Positions 5,758-7,830 of a stretch of DNA of 7,830 bases are shown one piece after another (the first letter of the stretch is position 1; each line of letters opens with the position of its first letter). The stretch covers positions 1 through 7,830 of the forward strand of contig JAEKFU010000567.1 of assembly GCA_016522385.1 (NCBI GenBank), read 5' to 3'. Made by a program: the position numbers and the translations under genes. Source of the DNA: Pseudomonadota bacterium (GTDB taxonomy: Bacteria > Pseudomonadota > Alphaproteobacteria > Rhizobiales > Aestuariivirgaceae). Under the pieces are notes generated by a model that was not told the DNA's origin, made no database searches, and saw only the letters and a list, made by a program, of their open reading frames with translations.

Positions 5758-7163
5758 GGCTCTTTATTGCGCTGTTTCTGAGCCTGATCCTCGCGTCTGT
5801 CCCGACCCAATCGGCGGAAGACGAGGCAGCGTCCGATGTCAAGGTTCGCGCCTATCTTGAGCCCGAGGGAGATATCTATGTCGGCCAGTTGGCACGGCTT
5901 TGGATAGAGGTGTCGACGTCGACCTGGTTTACTAAGGCACCGACATATCCCGAACTAAAGCTGCCTGGCGCGATTGCGCTCATGCCTGAGCAGCTTGGCG
6001 TCAACTTCTCCGACCGGGTCGGCGGCAAGACGCGTTCCGGACAGCGACAGCGCTATGTCATTATTCCCCAGCGTGTCGGTGATCTGACGATCCCCCCCTT
6101 AACGATCACCCTGGCTGTGGCGATCGATGGTAAGCCCTCAGACCTGATCAAGATCCAGACTGAACCGGTGGCGATGGCGGTGGTCTTTCCTGAAGGCGCT
6201 GAGGGCCTCGAACAGATCATCACGACAGACAAACTGTCCGTTCGCGAGACCTATGGTGGCAATCTCGAAGGTCTCAAGGTTGGCGACGCGGTCACACGGA
6301 AGGTGACGGTGAAGGCTGAGAACACCTTCGCGCTCGCGCTGCCGCAGGTTGAGTTCAAGTCTGTCAAGGGAACGCGGCTCTATCCGGCTCAGCCAAAACT
6401 CAGCGACAAGGTGAACCGGGGACGCTACAGCGCTGAACGCAGCGACGCGGCGACATATGTTTTGCAAAGCGAAGGGCGCGTCACACTGCCGGAGATCCGT
6501 GTACAATGGTGGAACCCCGACAGCAACGCAATCGAACAATCCTTATTGCCTTCGGTGAGTTTCGCCGTTGCTACGAATCCCGACCATGCCGGCCCGACGA
6601 CTGCGAACCGTGACGGGACAGATACTGTCAATGAGGCCAAGCGCTGGCTCATCACGGGTCTGCTTTGGCTTCGGGCAAACATTGTATCGCTGATGGTCGC
6701 CGCGATCGGCCTTTACATGCTCATACTGGTTTGGCGGCGTTTTCAACCGGCGCTGTTGCACCGCTGGCGAGACTTCGCCGACCGGTATCGGCAATCAGAA
6801 GCACGCGCCTTCTCATTGTTCCGCAAGGCTTGCCGGTCGCGCGATGACAGCCGCATGGTCAACACGTTCTGGCACTGGCTCGACCAGCTAACCCCGGGCG
6901 ATCAGGCCGCCTCGCTGGACCGACTGACGCGCCAGCTGGGCGATGAGGCGTTCAGCAGTTTTATCCTCAAAGAGGGTAGGGCACGTTATAGCCCACCCTA
7001 TACCGATCGGCAGGAAGGAGGCACGATCTACCGTCACGTCGCCAGGTTCCGCCAGCAGATCGTTGGTCGACACAGGCAAAAGGCATCGCTGGACCTCAGT
7101 TCACTGAACCCGCGTTCTGCCAGTCAAGCAACAGGATCACCCGATGCCCCCGGCCAAAAATGA
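5754..7163 (+). CDS. BatD-like protein (oxygen-tolerance family), membrane-anchored
   Basis: The product has 469 residues: a signal peptide (about 1-20, P-T-Q-S-A before E-D), a large periplasmic beta-rich part (about 27-275), one transmembrane helix (about 309-327) and a cytosolic tail of about 140 residues. BatD landmarks are Y-V-G-Q-L-A-R-L-W-I-E-V (42-53), W-F-T-K-A-P-T-Y-P-E-L-K-L-P-G-A (58-73), and G-Q-R-Q-R-Y-V-I-I-P-Q-R-V-G-D-L-T-I-P-P (96-115). A second beta domain starts near V-G-D-A-V-T-R-K-V-T-V (176-186) and includes V-T-L-P-E-I-R-V-Q-W-W-N (243-254). AAGGGGG at 5741-5747, 6 bases before the ATG, is a strong ribosome-binding site, and the start forms an ATGA overlap with the TPR gene. 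Known BatD proteins act with BatA and BatB in the inner membrane. The tail is helical, Arg- and Gln-rich and could contact MoxR or DUF58; that is inference. Its last 20 bases overlap the cytochrome gene. Confidence 0.9.
   Translation: MRLFIALFLSLILASVPTQSAEDEAASDVKVRAYLEPEGDIYVGQLARLWIEVSTSTWFTKAPTYPELKLPGAIALMPEQLGVNFSDRVGGKTRSGQRQRYVIIPQRVGDLTIPPLTITLAVAIDGKPSDLIKIQTEPVAMAVVFPEGAEGLEQIITTDKLSVRETYGGNLEGLKVGDAVTRKVTVKAENTFALALPQVEFKSVKGTRLYPAQPKLSDKVNRGRYSAERSDAATYVLQSEGRVTLPEIRVQWWNPDSNAIEQSLLPSVSFAVATNPDHAGPTTANRDGTDTVNEAKRWLITGLLWLRANIVSLMVAAIGLYMLILVWRRFQPALLHRWRDFADRYRQSEARAFSLFRKACRSRDDSRMVNTFWHWLDQLTPGDQAASLDRLTRQLGDEAFSSFILKEGRARYSPPYTDRQEGGTIYRHVARFRQQIVGRHRQKASLDLSSLNPRSASQATGSPDAPGQK
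7133..7136 (+). promoter_or_regulatory. Ribosome-binding site deciding the cytochrome start
   Basis: AGGA lies 7 bases before the ATG at 7144, inside the end of the batD-like gene. The later in-frame ATGs at 7201 and 7207 have no such site, and using them would remove the charged N-terminal segment before the membrane helix. The 7144 start is preferred. Confidence 0.6.
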
Positions 7164-7830
7164 TGACGAGGGCAGGGACCCTTTCACACTTCGACATGCA
7201 ATGATCATGTACGCCTGCGTCTTCTTCGCGATACTCGGCGCCGGGCTTGTGCTCAGTGCTCGCTCATTCGGCCAATCGGCAGACAACGCAAAAAAACCGG
7301 CGCATGTTTCCGCTGAAGTTTGCGCCGAGTGTCATTCGAACGCCTACGAGTCCTGGCAGCGATCGCATCACGCCTGGGCGCTCAAACGGGCGAGCGGCAA
7401 AAGCGTCCTCGGCGACTTCAAAGATGCCGTCTTTGACCATCGAGGTGTCCGCTCACGCTTCTTCCGGCGCAATGGCAAGCATCATGTCGAAACGGACGGT
7501 CCTGACGGCAGGCCCGTCGAATACGAGGTGCTCTACACGGTCGGCGTTGAGCCGTTGCAGCAATATCTTGTCGAATTGAGCCGGGGACGGCTGCAGGCTC
7601 TCGACATTGCTTGGGACACCGAGAAGCGCCGGTGGTTCCATCTCTATCCGGATCAAAAACTCAAGTCGGACGACGGCCTTCACTGGACTGGGCCCTATAA
7701 GAACTGGAATGCCCGCTGCGCCGTGTGCCATCAGACGAATTACGTCAAGGGATACTCGCCCCAGACGAAAAGCTATCAAAGCAAATGGAGTGAACTGACC
7801 GTCGCCTGCGAGGCTTGCCATGGGCCGGGC
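7144..7830 (+). CDS. Membrane-anchored multiheme cytochrome c, N-terminal part (3' end outside window)
   Basis: The frame opens at ATG 7144 and is still open at the window end, giving 229 residues of an incomplete protein. A charged, cytosolic-looking segment (1-18) is followed by one hydrophobic helix (about 20-38, then A-R-S), either an uncleaved anchor or a signal peptide. Three covalent heme sites C-x-x-C-H are seen: C60-A-E-C-H64, C192-A-V-C-H196 and C222-E-A-C-H226. Histidines H75 and H76 in S-H-H after the first site are candidate heme ligands. Segments such as V-L-G-D-F-K-D-A-V-F (88-97), S-R-F-F-R-R-N-G-K (104-112), P-L-Q-Q-Y-L-V-E (137-144), R-W-F-H-L-Y-P-D (163-170) and G-P-Y-K-N-W-N (183-189) match, from memory, a family of multiheme c-type cytochromes that often carry TPR repeats further on. 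A periplasmic electron-transfer or oxidoreductase role is likely; the substrate is unknown. Overlapping batD by 20 bases, it is part of the same operon. Confidence 0.9.
   Translation, partial: MPPAKNDDEGRDPFTLRHAMIMYACVFFAILGAGLVLSARSFGQSADNAKKPAHVSAEVCAECHSNAYESWQRSHHAWALKRASGKSVLGDFKDAVFDHRGVRSRFFRRNGKHHVETDGPDGRPVEYEVLYTVGVEPLQQYLVELSRGRLQALDIAWDTEKRRWFHLYPDQKLKSDDGLHWTGPYKNWNARCAVCHQTNYVKGYSPQTKSYQSKWSELTVACEACHGPG

Noticed and set aside
7247..7579. 110-codon plus-strand open frame inside the cytochrome gene
   Set aside because: It is in a different frame from the heme-motif protein, has no motif, and is Ser/Arg/Thr-rich as expected for an out-of-frame reading.

Overview
The window carries eight protein genes, all on the + strand, packed almost without gaps. 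Base composition is fairly GC-rich (about 60% by eye). The gene families and the close resemblance of the sulfatase tail to proteins of marine and soil Alphaproteobacteria suggest a proteobacterium, probably an alphaproteobacterium. That placement is inference from family recall and has not been searched.

Region by region. (1) Bases 1-567 are the 3' end of a type I arylsulfatase gene; its catalytic N-terminal part lies outside the window. (2) Bases 568-650 are a short intergenic region with an imperfect palindrome (576-597) and a strong GC-rich hairpin (603-628). It is the most plausible place for the sulfatase transcript to end and the next to begin. (3) Bases 651-7163 are a complete MoxR/Bat operon: a MoxR AAA+ ATPase, a DUF58 protein, a DUF4381 membrane protein, two membrane-anchored von Willebrand A (VWA) proteins (BatA- and BatB-like), a secreted TPR protein (BatC-like) and a BatD-like protein. 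After moxR, successive genes overlap by 4, 14 and 8 bases, are 3 bases apart, then overlap by 4 and 20. The only real gap is 75 bases between moxR and the DUF58 gene. (4) From base 7144 to the window end runs the start of a membrane-anchored multiheme cytochrome c. It overlaps the batD-like gene by 20 bases and so belongs to the same operon.

How the genes may work together. MoxR would be the cytosolic ATPase motor or chaperone, with DUF58 as its cytosolic partner. DUF4381, BatA, BatB and BatD would form an inner-membrane complex with VWA and beta-rich adhesion domains, and BatC a periplasmic TPR adaptor. Such systems are linked to envelope stress tolerance and to maturation of exported or cofactor-containing proteins. 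Here the flanking genes, a sulfatase upstream and a c-type multiheme cytochrome translationally linked downstream, are possible clients or partners. That functional link is inference.

The most interesting points are the coupling of the multiheme cytochrome to the Bat operon, the weakened MIDAS metal-binding motifs in two of the three VWA-type proteins (only BatA keeps D-x-S-x-S), and the palindrome plus hairpin in front of moxR. I saw no tRNA, rRNA, CRISPR array or mobile element.
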